From the NCBI GenBank assembly GCA_030653385.1, contig JAURZM010000063.1, forward strand, positions 186,001 to 250,000: DNA of 64,000 nt. Reading direction: 5' to 3'. Both the position numbers and the translations under genes were made by a program. The notes under the pieces were generated by a model that was not told where the DNA came from, searched no databases, and saw only the letters and a program-made list of their open reading frames with translations. The stretch is from Rubrivivax sp. Its GTDB lineage: Bacteria > Pseudomonadota > Gammaproteobacteria > Burkholderiales > Burkholderiaceae_C. Below, piece by piece: positions 32,695 to 41,280 of the stretch (within the stretch, counting starts at the first letter, position 1; each line of letters begins with the position of its first letter).

Positions 32695-33293
32695 TGGCCG
32701 GACCGGTAGGCTCGGCTTCGTCGCCGAGGTCCGGGCCAGCCGATGCGAGTGTTTTGCCCGCAAGGCTGGTGTCCGACCTGCGCACCGACCACGCCGGCGA
32801 AACAGGGGCTGTGATGATCTATCGCGGCATCCTCGCCATCACACGCAACCCGGCCGTGAGGCGTTTTGCCCAAGCGCATCTGGCCACGGAAGCGGCGCAT
32901 CTCGCCGCGATCGAGCTGCTGCTGGCGCCGCGGCACCGCAGCCGGCTGTTGCTGCTGTGGCGCGCCGCCGGATGGCTGACTGGCGCGCTGCCAGCGGGGG
33001 TCGGGCCGCGGGCGGTGTACGCCACCATCGAGGCCGTCGAGACCTTCGTCGACCACCACTACACCGAGCAGATCGAGTCGATCGACCGGATAGACCCGGG
33101 TCGCGCGCAGGCACCCCTGCAGGCATTGCGGGCGCAGTTGCATTCGTTTCGGGCCGATGAAATCGATCACCGCGACGATGCCGCCTCGCGCTTCGACCGC
33201 CACGCGGGTCCACCGTCCCGTCTGCTTGGACTGTGGGTCTGGGCGGTTGGCGCGGGATCGCGCGGCGCGGTGAAGATCTGCCGCTGGGTTTGA
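32691..33293 (+). CDS. coq7: Coq7-family demethoxyubiquinone hydroxylase
   Basis: 200 aa di-iron ferritin-like hydroxylase that adds the last ring hydroxyl in ubiquinone synthesis. GTG 32691 is 7 nt after GGAGG and overlaps the preceding stop; ATG 32694 is an alternative. Iron ligands: Glu in RTDHAGETGAVMIYRG, E-x-x-H in LATEAAHLAAIE, Glu in TIEAVETFVDHHYTEQ, and D-E-x-x-H in FRADEIDHRDDA. The membrane-binding hydrophobic stretch LLLLWRAAGWLTGALP is present. Length and motifs are complete. Its placement under a stress sigma factor, with ubiG, suggests an inducible quinone repair/synthesis route. Confidence 0.9.
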   Translation: MMAGPVGSASSPRSGPADASVLPARLVSDLRTDHAGETGAVMIYRGILAITRNPAVRRFAQAHLATEAAHLAAIELLLAPRHRSRLLLLWRAAGWLTGALPAGVGPRAVYATIEAVETFVDHHYTEQIESIDRIDPGRAQAPLQALRAQLHSFRADEIDHRDDAASRFDRHAGPPSRLLGLWVWAVGAGSRGAVKICRWV

Positions 33294-33317
33294 ACCTTGA
33301 CCACTGACGAGCCACCC

Positions 33318-34103
33318 ATGACCTCTTCCAGCACCATCCGCAGCGACGAAGTCGCGCGCTTCAACCGCCTATCTGCCACCTGGTGGAACCGCACCGGCCC
33401 CATGCGACCTCTGCACGTGGTCAACGAGCTGCGGCTCGGCCACGTGCTCGAACAGATCGCCGAGCGCTTCGGACGCCCGGTCGGTGCGCTGCAGGGTTTG
33501 CGCATCGCCGATGTCGGTTGCGGCGCCGGGCTGATGTGCGAACCGCTGGCAGCCCGCGGCGCATTGGTCGTCGGCATCGATGCCGCGGCGAACAACATCG
33601 CCGCCGCGCGGCTGCATTCGAAAGCCGCTGGCCTGCACATCGACTACCGGATCGGCGAGCCCGATGCCGCTCTGCAAGACGGTGAGTCCTTCGATGTCCT
33701 GCTGCTGCTCGAGGTGGTTGAACACGTCGACGACATGCCGGCTTTCGTGCGCGATGCGGTGGCGCACCTCGCGCCCGGCGGGCTGCTGCTGGCCTCGACG
33801 ATCAACCGCACGCTGCGCAGTTACCTGGCCGCGATCGTCGGTGCCGAGATGGTCTTTCGGGTGCTGCCTCGGGGGACGCACCGCTGGGCGCAGTTCGTGC
33901 AACCCGAGGAACTGGCGCAGGCCGCCGCCGCTTGCGGGCTGTCGCCCGGCGAGCGTCGCGGGATGGCTTACCTGCCCACCGTTCACCGTGCCTGGTGGAC
34001 ACGCGGCCTTTCGGTCAACTACATCGCCAGCTTCAGCAAACCCGGCAACGCCAACGCTCAGGGTCGCGTTTCCGACCTGTCCCTTTCAGTCGGCAAAGGG
34101 TAG
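33318..34103 (+). CDS. ubiG: UbiG-like ubiquinone O-methyltransferase
   Basis: 261 aa. SAM motif I IADVGCGAGLMCEPLA, acidic loop VVGIDAAANNI, motif II region FDVLLLLEVVEHVDD, motif III LAPGGLLLASTINRT. The N-terminal FNRLSATWWNRTGPMRPLHVVNELRL and HRWAQFVQPEEL are UbiG/Coq3 signatures. It catalyses both O-methylations of the ubiquinone ring. Start ATG 33318 is chosen over TTG 33297 because it begins the conserved N-terminus. Third gene of the sigma-controlled operon. It may be a second, stress-specific copy, which cannot be checked within this window. Confidence 0.9.
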   Translation: MTSSSTIRSDEVARFNRLSATWWNRTGPMRPLHVVNELRLGHVLEQIAERFGRPVGALQGLRIADVGCGAGLMCEPLAARGALVVGIDAAANNIAAARLHSKAAGLHIDYRIGEPDAALQDGESFDVLLLLEVVEHVDDMPAFVRDAVAHLAPGGLLLASTINRTLRSYLAAIVGAEMVFRVLPRGTHRWAQFVQPEELAQAAAACGLSPGERRGMAYLPTVHRAWWTRGLSVNYIASFSKPGNANAQGRVSDLSLSVGKG

Positions 34104-34164
34104 GCGTCAGCCACATCCACCGGCCCTTTCATCACCCTGGCGATGAAGCACCCCAGGTCCAGCG

Positions 34165-34248
34165 TCAGCACCCGCGCCCAGTGCAGCACGGCAACACCGT
34201 GCTTCGTGTTGCACGCACGAAGCCGCGGAGCTGGCTGAACAGCTTCAT
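34165..34248 (-). CDS. possible 27-aa ORF downstream of the photolyase gene
   Basis: ATG 34248 preceded by GAGG at good spacing, reading MKLFSQLRGFVRATRS and stopping after GRGC. A frameshift near codon 16 would extend it to about 65 residues ending close to 34058. It could be a tiny protein, a broken gene or chance. Low confidence. Confidence 0.22.
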   Translation of the reverse strand: MKLFSQLRGFVRATRSTVLPCCTGRGC

Positions 34249-34283
34249 GCTGACCTCGTGATGGTTGGATGTTGGAAGCTGGC

Positions 34284-35759
34284 CTAGAACAGTTGGCCCT
34301 GGCCTTCCGGCGCGGCGCGGGTACGGCGCTTCGTGGTGGCGGTGGGCGGCAAACCACTCTTTCGCGAACCGTGTTTGTGCTGGATGGCGCTGGCCTCGGT
34401 CTGGGCCGCATGCGTCTTGCGCAAGCCGTACAACTGGTCTTTCGCTGCAGCCACCGCAGTGCGTTCGTCGACGATCGGGCGCGGATAGGCAGCGGTGCCG
34501 ATCTCGGGCACCCACCGCCGGATGTACAGGCCCTGTGGATCCTGGTCACGCGCCTGTTTGGCCGGCGAGTAGATGCGCAGCGTGTTGATGCCGGTGGTGC
34601 CCGACTGCATTTGCATCTGGCTCCAGTGGATGCCGGGCTCGAAGTCGAGGAACTGGCGCGCCAGAAACAAGCCCGGCTCGCGCCAGTGCAGCCACAGGTG
34701 GTAGGCCGCAAAGCTGACGAGCATGGCGCGCATGCGGAAGTTCAGCCAGCCCGTGGCACGCAGCTGGCGCATGCAGGCATCGACCATCGGGAAGCCGGTG
34801 CGGCCTTCACACCAGGCCTGCAGACGTTCACGGTCGATCGCGCCTTCGTGCACGCCGTCGCCCGCACGCAGCCCATCGACGCTGCGCGCCACGTTGCGCC
34901 ACTCGATGGCCGGTTCGTCCTCGAGCTTTTGCATGAAGTGACAGTGCCAGCGCAAGCGGCTGGCGAAACCGCGCAAACCGTAGGCCAGGCTGCGATCGGG
35001 CGTGGCCGCGATGCGCGCTTCGGTGGCCTGGTGCACGCAGCGCATCGAGATCGTGCCGAAGGTCAGGTGCGCGCTGATCCGACTGCAGCCTTCGGCGGCC
35101 GTCAGTGGGCTGGACATCGCGCGGCGGTAGTCGCGACCGCGGCCGCCCAGGAAACTGTCGAGCGTGGCCCACGCAGCGCGCTCGCCGCCTGCCGGCAACG
35201 GGGCGGCCAAGGCGGGCAGGCCCAGCTCGCGCAGCGTCGGCACGGCGCAGGCCTGAAGGCCGGGCGCTGCTTTGAAGGCGTCAGCCGCCGGTGCCTCGGG
35301 GGCATTCATGCGCTGCGCCCACCGGCCGGCCCACCCGGTGCGCGAGCGCAGGCGCCGCACCACGCCGGTCTGCGGCAGCTCGGTCCACTGCACCCCTTGG
35401 CTGCGGCACCAGTCGGCCACGGCCAGGTCGCGTGTGTAGCTCCAGCCCGGGCCGGTCTCTTCGTGGCTGAACAAGTGGGTGAACGAAAACTCGCGTCGCA
35501 GCGATTCCAGCACCTGCGGCATGGCACCGGTGCGCACCAGCAGCGTCAGGCCACGCGCGGCCAGATCGCGCTGCAGCTGCGCCACGCAGTCCAGCAGGAA
35601 GCCGACGTGGCGGGGGTCGCACTCGGGGCTTTCCAGCCACTGCGGCTCGATCACCACCAGGCCCAGCGTGCCTTCGAGGTGCATGGCTTCGGCCAGCGGG
35701 GCGTGGTCGCGCACGCGCAGGTCGCGCTTGAACCAGACCAAGGCCGCAGCGCCTGTCAT
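34284..35759 (-). CDS. cryptochrome/DNA photolyase (class I-like)
   Basis: 491 aa. Start at 35759 gives MTGAAALVWFKRDLRVRDH, the canonical photolyase N-terminus. The alpha/beta antenna domain (to about 130) is followed by the helical FAD domain with SRISAHLTFGTIS, LRWHCHFMQKLEDEP, EGRTGFPMVDACMRQLRATGWLNFRMRAMLVSF and FLDFEPGIHWSQMQMQSGTTGINTLRIYSP. The INTLRIYSP ending differs from E. coli PhrB and is typical of a less studied bacterial cryptochrome-like subgroup. A basic Thr/Arg/Lys-rich tail follows. It repairs UV photoproducts using light, or senses blue light. Last gene of the photolyase operon, 195 nt after the SDR gene. Confidence 0.9.
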   Translation of the reverse strand: MTGAAALVWFKRDLRVRDHAPLAEAMHLEGTLGLVVIEPQWLESPECDPRHVGFLLDCVAQLQRDLAARGLTLLVRTGAMPQVLESLRREFSFTHLFSHEETGPGWSYTRDLAVADWCRSQGVQWTELPQTGVVRRLRSRTGWAGRWAQRMNAPEAPAADAFKAAPGLQACAVPTLRELGLPALAAPLPAGGERAAWATLDSFLGGRGRDYRRAMSSPLTAAEGCSRISAHLTFGTISMRCVHQATEARIAATPDRSLAYGLRGFASRLRWHCHFMQKLEDEPAIEWRNVARSVDGLRAGDGVHEGAIDRERLQAWCEGRTGFPMVDACMRQLRATGWLNFRMRAMLVSFAAYHLWLHWREPGLFLARQFLDFEPGIHWSQMQMQSGTTGINTLRIYSPAKQARDQDPQGLYIRRWVPEIGTAAYPRPIVDERTAVAAAKDQLYGLRKTHAAQTEASAIQHKHGSRKSGLPPTATTKRRTRAAPEGQGQLF

Positions 35760-35954
35760 GTCGCGAGCCCGGCTCTGAATGCGCGACCACATCGCCCGCA
35801 GCCCATCACGAGGCCAAGGCCCGCAGGGCGACGGGTCATCGCTTGCTCGGCGTGACCGGAGAGGGTGCTTGCACCACCACCGCTGGGCCAAACGCCTCGG
35901 CTGGCGCCAGCGGCGGGTGGCCCATCTTCTGGCCGTTCGGCCGCCGTGTCACGG

Positions 35955-36686
35955 CTACTTGACGAGCGGCCGCACGGTGGTGAAACCACCGTCCACCGCG
36001 ATCACTTGCCCCGTCAGGCGGGCTGCGCCTGCACCGAGCAGCCAGGCCATCACATCGGCTACCTGCTCAGCCGTCTGCACGCCGCCCAGCGGGTACTGAC
36101 GCGCCGCGCCTTCGCGCATCGCGGGCATCTTCAGCATGCCGGCCGTCATGGGCGTCTCGGTCATGCCCGGTGCGACGGCGTTGACGCGCAGACCTTGCGA
36201 CGCATAGGTCGCTGCTGCGCTGCGCACCAGCGCCTCGACGCCGCCCTTGGCCGCGGCAATGGCCTCGTGATTGGCCACCCCGACGCGCGCCACCACCGAA
36301 CTCGCGAACACGGCGGCGCCGGGCCCACCCTGCAGCGCGCCGATCCAGGCCTGCAGCATGAACACCGCGCTGTCCAGGTTGACGCGCATCACCTCGCGGT
36401 AGGCATCCACGCGGGTGCGGTGCAGCGGCGCGATCAGCGTGCTGCCCACGCAGTGCGCCAGCAAAGTCGGCGCGGCGCCGAGCGCCTCTTGGCAGGCGGC
36501 GAGGGCCAAGGCTGCACCTTCGGGCGAGGTGGTGTCCGCGACGATGCGCACGGCGGCTTCCACATCGAGCAGGCGCCCTGCGTCACGCCCCACCACAGCG
36601 ACGCGGCATCCCTGGGCATGCAACTGGCACGCCAAGGCGCGGCCGATGCCGCCGCTGGCACCGGTGATGAGGGCAATCGCAGTCAT
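35955..36686 (-). CDS. short-chain dehydrogenase/reductase with atypical active site
   Basis: 243 aa Rossmann-fold SDR. TGASGGIGRALA is the coenzyme motif; AHCVGSTLIAPL replaces the usual NNAG; VFASSVVARVG holds the catalytic Ser. The canonical Tyr-x-x-x-Lys is here I-A-A-A-Lys (NHEAIAAAKGGVEAL), so the Tyr proton donor is lost although the Lys stays. RVNAVAPGMTETPM and the terminal VIAVDGGFTTV are standard. Start 36686 gives the normal N-terminus. It is 31 nt after the DUF393 gene in the photolyase operon. Enzymatic activity is doubtful; it may bind NADP without reduction. Confidence 0.85.
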   Translation of the reverse strand: MTAIALITGASGGIGRALACQLHAQGCRVAVVGRDAGRLLDVEAAVRIVADTTSPEGAALALAACQEALGAAPTLLAHCVGSTLIAPLHRTRVDAYREVMRVNLDSAVFMLQAWIGALQGGPGAAVFASSVVARVGVANHEAIAAAKGGVEALVRSAAATYASQGLRVNAVAPGMTETPMTAGMLKMPAMREGAARQYPLGGVQTAEQVADVMAWLLGAGAARLTGQVIAVDGGFTTVRPLVK

Positions 36687-36717
36687 GGTGTGTGTTCCGA
36701 AGCTGAAGGGGGTGAGA

Positions 36718-37182
36718 TCAACGGGGTGTGTCGTCGTGAAATTTCGGTCGGTCCAGGCCGGGCGGGTCCAGACGGAATGCCCAGCGCTGCAGCATGGGCC
36801 GCCAGCGCAGGAAGAGTCCGTAGGTGCGCTCCATCGACCAGGCCGCGCCCGGCACGCGGCCAACCCATGCCAGCCAGCGCCAGCCCGGCAGCGCGGCCCA
36901 CAGTGCCAGGAAGGCTTGCGCGCCACTGAGCAGTTCACCGTCGCGGCCGCGCACATGAAAGCGCGCCAGCAGTTGCTCGCGCGTGGTGCCGGGCGGTAGC
37001 GCCAAGGGCAATGGCAGTGCGGCGTCGCTGACATCGGCAAAACACACCGGTGCATCCGGTCGCAGCGGCTGCAGGCCGCGGTAGATGCCGATTTCGCGGC
37101 GGCACAAGGGGCAAGCGCCGTCGTACAGCACGGTCAGCGGTGGCGATGGGTTGACTGCGTCGTTCACGGTTTCGGTCACCAT
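36718..37182 (-). CDS. DUF393 / DCC-type thiol-disulfide oxidoreductase-like protein
   Basis: 154 aa. The hallmark is VLYDGACPLCRREIGIYRGL (YDGxCPLC, thioredoxin-like CxxC) near the N-terminus, then QAFLALWAALPGWRWLAWVGRVPG and YGLFLRWRP, typical of the DCC family. Start 37182 overlaps the end of the photolyase-like gene by 7 nt. DCC proteins recur next to photolyase and SDR genes in light-regulated clusters. The redox partner is unknown. Confidence 0.9.
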   Translation of the reverse strand: MVTETVNDAVNPSPPLTVLYDGACPLCRREIGIYRGLQPLRPDAPVCFADVSDAALPLPLALPPGTTREQLLARFHVRGRDGELLSGAQAFLALWAALPGWRWLAWVGRVPGAAWSMERTYGLFLRWRPMLQRWAFRLDPPGLDRPKFHDDTPR

Positions 37183-38387
37183 GCGGGTACCTCGTTGACA
37201 GCCAGCAGGTCCGCGGCCGAGTTCAAGCCACGAGAAGTGCGGGTCCACCACTGCGAGAAGGAGTCACAGCGCCGGTCGACTTGTGCAAACAGAGCCGGCG
37301 CGGCCTCACACGCCGCCCACTTCGCCAGCCATGGGGCGAGGTGGGGCTCGTCGATGCTGCGCACGCTGCGCGCACCCTTCAATGCGGCGCCAATGGCGGC
37401 GGCGTCACCGTGCCAGCGCTCGCTGGCAAGTTCGGCCATGCGGCTGCCCACGAAGCGCCAGCGCTGCGCGTTCCAGGGCCAGCCACTGTGGAAGTCGGCC
37501 ACGAAGATGCCGATCACCACCACGCTGGCTGGCAGTTTGGCTGGCAATGCGCCCAGGCTCCAGGGGTGCACGAGCCAGACGTCGCGGCCGGCCACGCTGG
37601 CCGCCTGAGGCAGCGTGCACCCCAGGTCTTGCGGTGGATCGGCATGCAGCCAGGGTTCAGGGGTCGGGGGGCAGTCCCGCCTTTTGCCTGGTCCGGGCCG
37701 CGACGCCAGCGGCGGGTGGCGCGCCATCTCATCCAGGGCCTCGTAGGACTGGTCGATCACGCTGCCGGGGCTGTGCCACGGCTCGGGTGCGTAGCGGGCC
37801 ACGTTGTCGGCGTTGAAGAGATAGGGTTTGCTGCTGCCCGTGCCGGCCACCCATTGCCAGCTGAGGTGATTGCTGGCCAGGTCGCCGTCGAGCAGGTGGC
37901 CGTACAGCCAGTCGGCGCCGGCACACCAGTGCACCTTGCGCACGTGCACCACATAGCTGGCCAGCCACATGCGTGCGTGGTTGTGCAGCATGCCGGTGGC
38001 GTAGAGCGTGCGCACCGCCTCGTCCACCACGGGCACGCCGGTGCAAGCCTGGCGAACGTCGGCCGGCAGTTCCAGCGCGTAGGCATCATCGGGCAGCGGG
38101 CCTTCGTGCAGCGATTGCAGGATGCCCTCGCCACGGTGCTGCCAGACATGGCGAAAGTAGGCGCGCCAGCCCAGCTCGTAGACGAACTTGTGTTGCACGT
38201 CCAGCGTTTGCTGCGTGGTCACGCCGGCCAGCACCTCGGCCAGCGTGACGAAGCCATGGGTGATGTATGGCGACAGCTGGCTGACAGCGCCGCCGAGCGC
38301 GTTGCGCGTGCGCGCATACGCGCTTGGGCGCACGGCGGCGATGCGGGCCTGTGCAGCCGCGAGCGTGGGCGCGAAGGTCTCATGCAT
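37176..38387 (-). CDS. photolyase-like FAD-binding protein with reversed domain order
   Basis: 403 aa. It starts directly with the helical photolyase FAD-binding domain: SPYITHGFVTLAEVL, KFVYELGWRAYFRHVW, GVPVVDEAVRTLYATGMLHNHARMWLASYVVHV, DGDLASNHLSWQWVAGTGSSKPYLFNADNV. The Rossmann-like part (VWLVHPWSLGALPAKLPASVVVIG, WPWNAQRWRFV) comes after it, at residues about 275-400, instead of at the N-terminus. ATG 38387 overlaps the upstream cryptochrome gene by 8 nt. The FAD-site residues look conserved, so flavin binding is likely. Repair activity versus signalling is unknown. Confidence 0.82.
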   Translation of the reverse strand: MHETFAPTLAAAQARIAAVRPSAYARTRNALGGAVSQLSPYITHGFVTLAEVLAGVTTQQTLDVQHKFVYELGWRAYFRHVWQHRGEGILQSLHEGPLPDDAYALELPADVRQACTGVPVVDEAVRTLYATGMLHNHARMWLASYVVHVRKVHWCAGADWLYGHLLDGDLASNHLSWQWVAGTGSSKPYLFNADNVARYAPEPWHSPGSVIDQSYEALDEMARHPPLASRPGPGKRRDCPPTPEPWLHADPPQDLGCTLPQAASVAGRDVWLVHPWSLGALPAKLPASVVVIGIFVADFHSGWPWNAQRWRFVGSRMAELASERWHGDAAAIGAALKGARSVRSIDEPHLAPWLAKWAACEAAPALFAQVDRRCDSFSQWWTRTSRGLNSAADLLAVNEVPAW

Positions 38388-39969
38388 CGGAACCAGCCCC
38401 AGCTGCGACTCCAGCTTCGGCCCCGACCTTGCCACGGCGGATGGCCGCTGCGCGTTCGATCACCGCCTGCTTTTGCGTGTCCGTCAGCCGTGCCACATTC
38501 TTCACCTGCAGCGCCATGCGCGGGTTCTTGGCCAGCATCGATTCGTGGCGCATCAGGAAGTCCCAGTACAGCGTGGTGAACGGGCAGGCGCTGTCGCCGC
38601 TGCGCTGCGCGGGGTCGTAGCGGCAGCCTTTGCAGTGCGGGCTCATGCGCTGGATGTACTTGCCGGTGGCGATGTAGGGCTTGCTGCCCATCACGCCACC
38701 ATCGGCGTACTGGCTCATGCCCAGGGTGTTGGGCAGCTCCACCCACTCCACGGCATCGACATAGACCGCCAGGTACCAGGCGTGCACCTGTTTGGGCTGC
38801 ACACCGAGCATCAGCGTGTACAAGCCCGTGACCATCAGGCGCTGGATGTGGTTGGCATAGCCGTGCTCGAGCGTCTGCGCCAACGCGTCGTGCAGGCAGG
38901 CCATGTTGGTGGCGCCGGTCCAGAACCAGGCCGGCAGGTCCTGCTGCGCATCGAGGGCGTTGCGTTCCAGGTAACCCGGCATCTGGGTCCAGTAGACGCC
39001 ACGCACGTACTCGCGCCAGCCCAGGATCTGGCGGACGAAACCTTCGACGCCGGCCAACGGCGCGTGCCCGTCGCGGTGCGCCGCCACGGCAGCGGCCACC
39101 ACCTCGCGTGGGTTCAGCAGCTTCAGGTTGAGCGCGGCCGACAGGTGCGCGTGGTACAGCCACGGATCACCCGGCCACATCGCGTCCTGGTAACGACCGA
39201 ACAACGGCAGTCGCTCGCGGATGAAGGCTTGCAAGGCCTGCAGCGCCTGCGCGCGCGTGACGGGCCAGGCAAAGCTGTCCAGCCGGCCGGGGTGCTGAGC
39301 GAAGCGGGTCTCGACGAGTTCGATCACCTCGCGCGTGACGGCATCGGGCTCGAAGACGGTGCGTGGCGGCACGGCGCCCGGGCCGGCGGCGCCAAAGGCC
39401 TCGCGGTTGTCGGCGTCGAAGTTCCATTGGCCACCGACGGGCTCGTCGCCCTGCATCAAGACCTCATGCCGCTTGCGTTGCTCGCGGTAGAAGTACTCCA
39501 TGCGCAGCGACTTGCGGCCTTTGGCATGCGCCGCGAAGTCGGCAATGCTGCTGAAGAAGTGGCGGTCTTCATGGATGTCCAGCGGCAGGTCGTTGGCTTC
39601 GGCCACGGCCTTGATGGCTTCCAGCACGCGCCAGTCGCCCGGCGCGGTCATCACCAGGCGGGCGGGCTTCAGCCGCAGGATGTCGGCCTGCAACTGCGCA
39701 GCCAGGCTGCCGGCACTGCCGGCATTCCCGGGCGCATCCAGTCGCGTGTAGTGCAGCGGCCGGCCGGCGGCTTGCAGCGCCAGCGCGAAGTGGCGCATGG
39801 CCGCCAGGAACATCACCGTGCGCGGCTTGCTCGACCACACATGGGTCGACTCTTCGGCCACTTCGGCCATCCACACGGCGTCGACGCTGGCATCGAAGGC
39901 GTCGAAGCCTGATGCATCGAGATCGAGCTGGTCGCCCAGCACGACGACCAGGGACCGCAGTTCAGCCAT
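38380..39969 (-). CDS. iron-sulfur bacterial cryptochrome/(6-4) photolyase (FeS-BCP, PhrB/CryB type)
   Basis: 529 aa. LVVVLGDQLDLDAS opens the DUF523-like antenna domain typical of FeS-BCPs. The helical FAD domain contains GFVRQILGWREYVRGVYW, NMACLHDALAQTLEHGYANHIQRLMV, and WVELPNTLGMSQYADGGVMGSKPY. The four 4Fe-4S Cys are at 358, 446, 449 and 462 (spacing 88, 3, 13), the same spacing as Agrobacterium PhrB. This clade repairs (6-4) photoproducts with a DMRL antenna or acts as cryptochrome. Start 39969; the gene overlaps DUF2256 upstream by 8 nt and the photolyase-like gene downstream. Confidence 0.95.
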   Translation of the reverse strand: MAELRSLVVVLGDQLDLDASGFDAFDASVDAVWMAEVAEESTHVWSSKPRTVMFLAAMRHFALALQAAGRPLHYTRLDAPGNAGSAGSLAAQLQADILRLKPARLVMTAPGDWRVLEAIKAVAEANDLPLDIHEDRHFFSSIADFAAHAKGRKSLRMEYFYREQRKRHEVLMQGDEPVGGQWNFDADNREAFGAAGPGAVPPRTVFEPDAVTREVIELVETRFAQHPGRLDSFAWPVTRAQALQALQAFIRERLPLFGRYQDAMWPGDPWLYHAHLSAALNLKLLNPREVVAAAVAAHRDGHAPLAGVEGFVRQILGWREYVRGVYWTQMPGYLERNALDAQQDLPAWFWTGATNMACLHDALAQTLEHGYANHIQRLMVTGLYTLMLGVQPKQVHAWYLAVYVDAVEWVELPNTLGMSQYADGGVMGSKPYIATGKYIQRMSPHCKGCRYDPAQRSGDSACPFTTLYWDFLMRHESMLAKNPRMALQVKNVARLTDTQKQAVIERAAAIRRGKVGAEAGVAAGAGSDA

Positions 39970-40129
39970 GTGCAGCCTTCTTGCGCCGGCAGGCGTCGGA
40001 GCAGTACTTCACGTCGCCCCAGTTCTTGGCCCAGCGCCGCCGCCAGCTCATGGCCAGGCCGCAGGCCGTGCAGGGCTTGCTGGGCAACGAGGCCTTGTTG
40101 CCGCGAAAACTGGCAATGTGCAGCGTCAC
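39962..40129 (-). CDS. DUF2256 zinc-ribbon-like small protein
   Basis: 55 aa. GTG 40129 preceded by GGGAG. Reads MTLHIASFRGNKASLPSKPC, then TACGLAMSWRRRWAKNWGDVKYCSDACRRKKAAHG. The four Cys (CxxC ... CxxxC) and W-R--W----VKYCSDACR signature define DUF2256, a family nearly always encoded beside FeS cryptochromes. A role in metal or cluster handling, or DNA/RNA binding, for its neighbour is plausible but unproven. Overlaps the cryptochrome start by 8 nt. Confidence 0.88.
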   Translation of the reverse strand: MTLHIASFRGNKASLPSKPCTACGLAMSWRRRWAKNWGDVKYCSDACRRKKAAHG

Positions 40130-40144
40130 TGAAGATTCTCCCGG

Positions 40145-41242
40145 TCAGCGCTGGTGGGGGTCTGCTGCATCCGCTGCTGCTGCGTCGGCGCAGGCGGTGG
40201 ACGCACCGGCCGCATCGGACGCGCGCTGCAGCAAGGCCGCGGACAGCGCCTGAGCCGACAGCCAGGCTCCTTCGATGCCGCAGCCACCGAGGAAGTCGCC
40301 GCAGACACCCAGACCCTGCGCAGAGTCCCACCAATACGATGCGGCAGGCGCGGTGCCATGTGACTGCGGCAAAGCGTAGCGCCAGCGGTGCACCACGCAG
40401 TGACGCCATTCGACAGACCGGCCCAGGTACGCAGCCAGCGCGGCTTGCAACTGCTGCTGCACCCAGGCCGCAGGTTGTTCAAGGTGCCGACAGCTCCACC
40501 CCATTCGGGCATGCACGACCCAATGCGCCTGTCCGGCCACATGGGCCCGGCCCGGACGTGTGTCGTTGCGCAGCACCCAGGCCAGCGGACCCGTGGCCGG
40601 CCGAGCCAGGTCCCAGCCGAGCGACGGTTCCGGCTCATCGGCAATGCCCATCAGTGTCCAACACGGTTGCATGGGGGCGACGGACGCGTGCCGTGCCCAA
40701 TCGAGCCGGTGCGGGCTGAGCAGGTGCACAGCCTGTGCGGGGGGCAGTGCGAGCACGACGGCATCGAATGGCGTGGCGTGGCTCACGCCGCCAGCCTGCA
40801 CCTGCCAGCCGAGCGGGCCCCTGTGCAGGCCATCGACGGCGAAGGACCAGCTGGCCGAAACGCCGTCCAAGAGATGGCGGCACAGCGCTGGCATGTCTGG
40901 AACGGGCACGTACAGCATGGCGCTGCCTTCGAGCGGCAAACTGCCGGCGGCCAAGCTGGGCTTCCACTCGGCCAACCAAGCAGCCTTCTGAGCCAGGTCT
41001 GCAAAAGCCTGGAAAGTTGCACTGCGGGCCGTGAAACCCAAGGCTCCGTGGTCGAGCCGCGTGGTGGCGGCGTGCCCCTGGCGATCGACCCATTCGACCC
41101 GACGGGTGGCCAGGCGACCCCCGGGGCCACGCGACTTGTCGAACAGGTGCACCGGGTGACCGGCCAGCGCCAGCGCACGTCCGACGGTAGCCCCGGCGAT
41201 GCCGGCGCCAATCACCGCAACAGACTCTTTTTGGATCTCCAT
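40145..41242 (-). CDS. FAD/NAD(P)-binding oxidoreductase (renalase/amine-oxidase-like)
   Basis: 365 aa. VAVIGAGIAGATVGRALALAGHPVHLFDKSRGPGGRLATRR is the dinucleotide-binding and GG-doublet N-terminus; LDHGALGFTAR follows; the C-terminus has LGVCGDFLGGCGIEGAWLSAQALSAALL, the second FAD motif. A cyanobacterial/proteobacterial renalase-like group with this architecture is commonly found with photolyases. It is the first gene of the minus-strand photolyase operon and divergent from the MerR gene (109-nt gap), so probably directly controlled by that regulator. Substrate unknown. Confidence 0.85.
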   Translation of the reverse strand: MEIQKESVAVIGAGIAGATVGRALALAGHPVHLFDKSRGPGGRLATRRVEWVDRQGHAATTRLDHGALGFTARSATFQAFADLAQKAAWLAEWKPSLAAGSLPLEGSAMLYVPVPDMPALCRHLLDGVSASWSFAVDGLHRGPLGWQVQAGGVSHATPFDAVVLALPPAQAVHLLSPHRLDWARHASVAPMQPCWTLMGIADEPEPSLGWDLARPATGPLAWVLRNDTRPGRAHVAGQAHWVVHARMGWSCRHLEQPAAWVQQQLQAALAAYLGRSVEWRHCVVHRWRYALPQSHGTAPAASYWWDSAQGLGVCGDFLGGCGIEGAWLSAQALSAALLQRASDAAGASTACADAAAADAADPHQR

Positions 41243-41280
41243 GATGCGTGGAAGTGTACGTCATTATCGATTCATAGAAG

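Noticed and set aside
34058..34711. 217-codon minus-strand open frame starting inside the photolyase gene
   Set aside because: It overlaps the photolyase C-terminus in another frame; only its last part lies outside and that is covered by the low-confidence short ORF entry.
38188..39912. 574-codon plus-strand open frame opposite the FeS cryptochrome
   Set aside because: Antisense of a convincingly identified photolyase with its four cluster Cys; no motif in the plus-strand translation.
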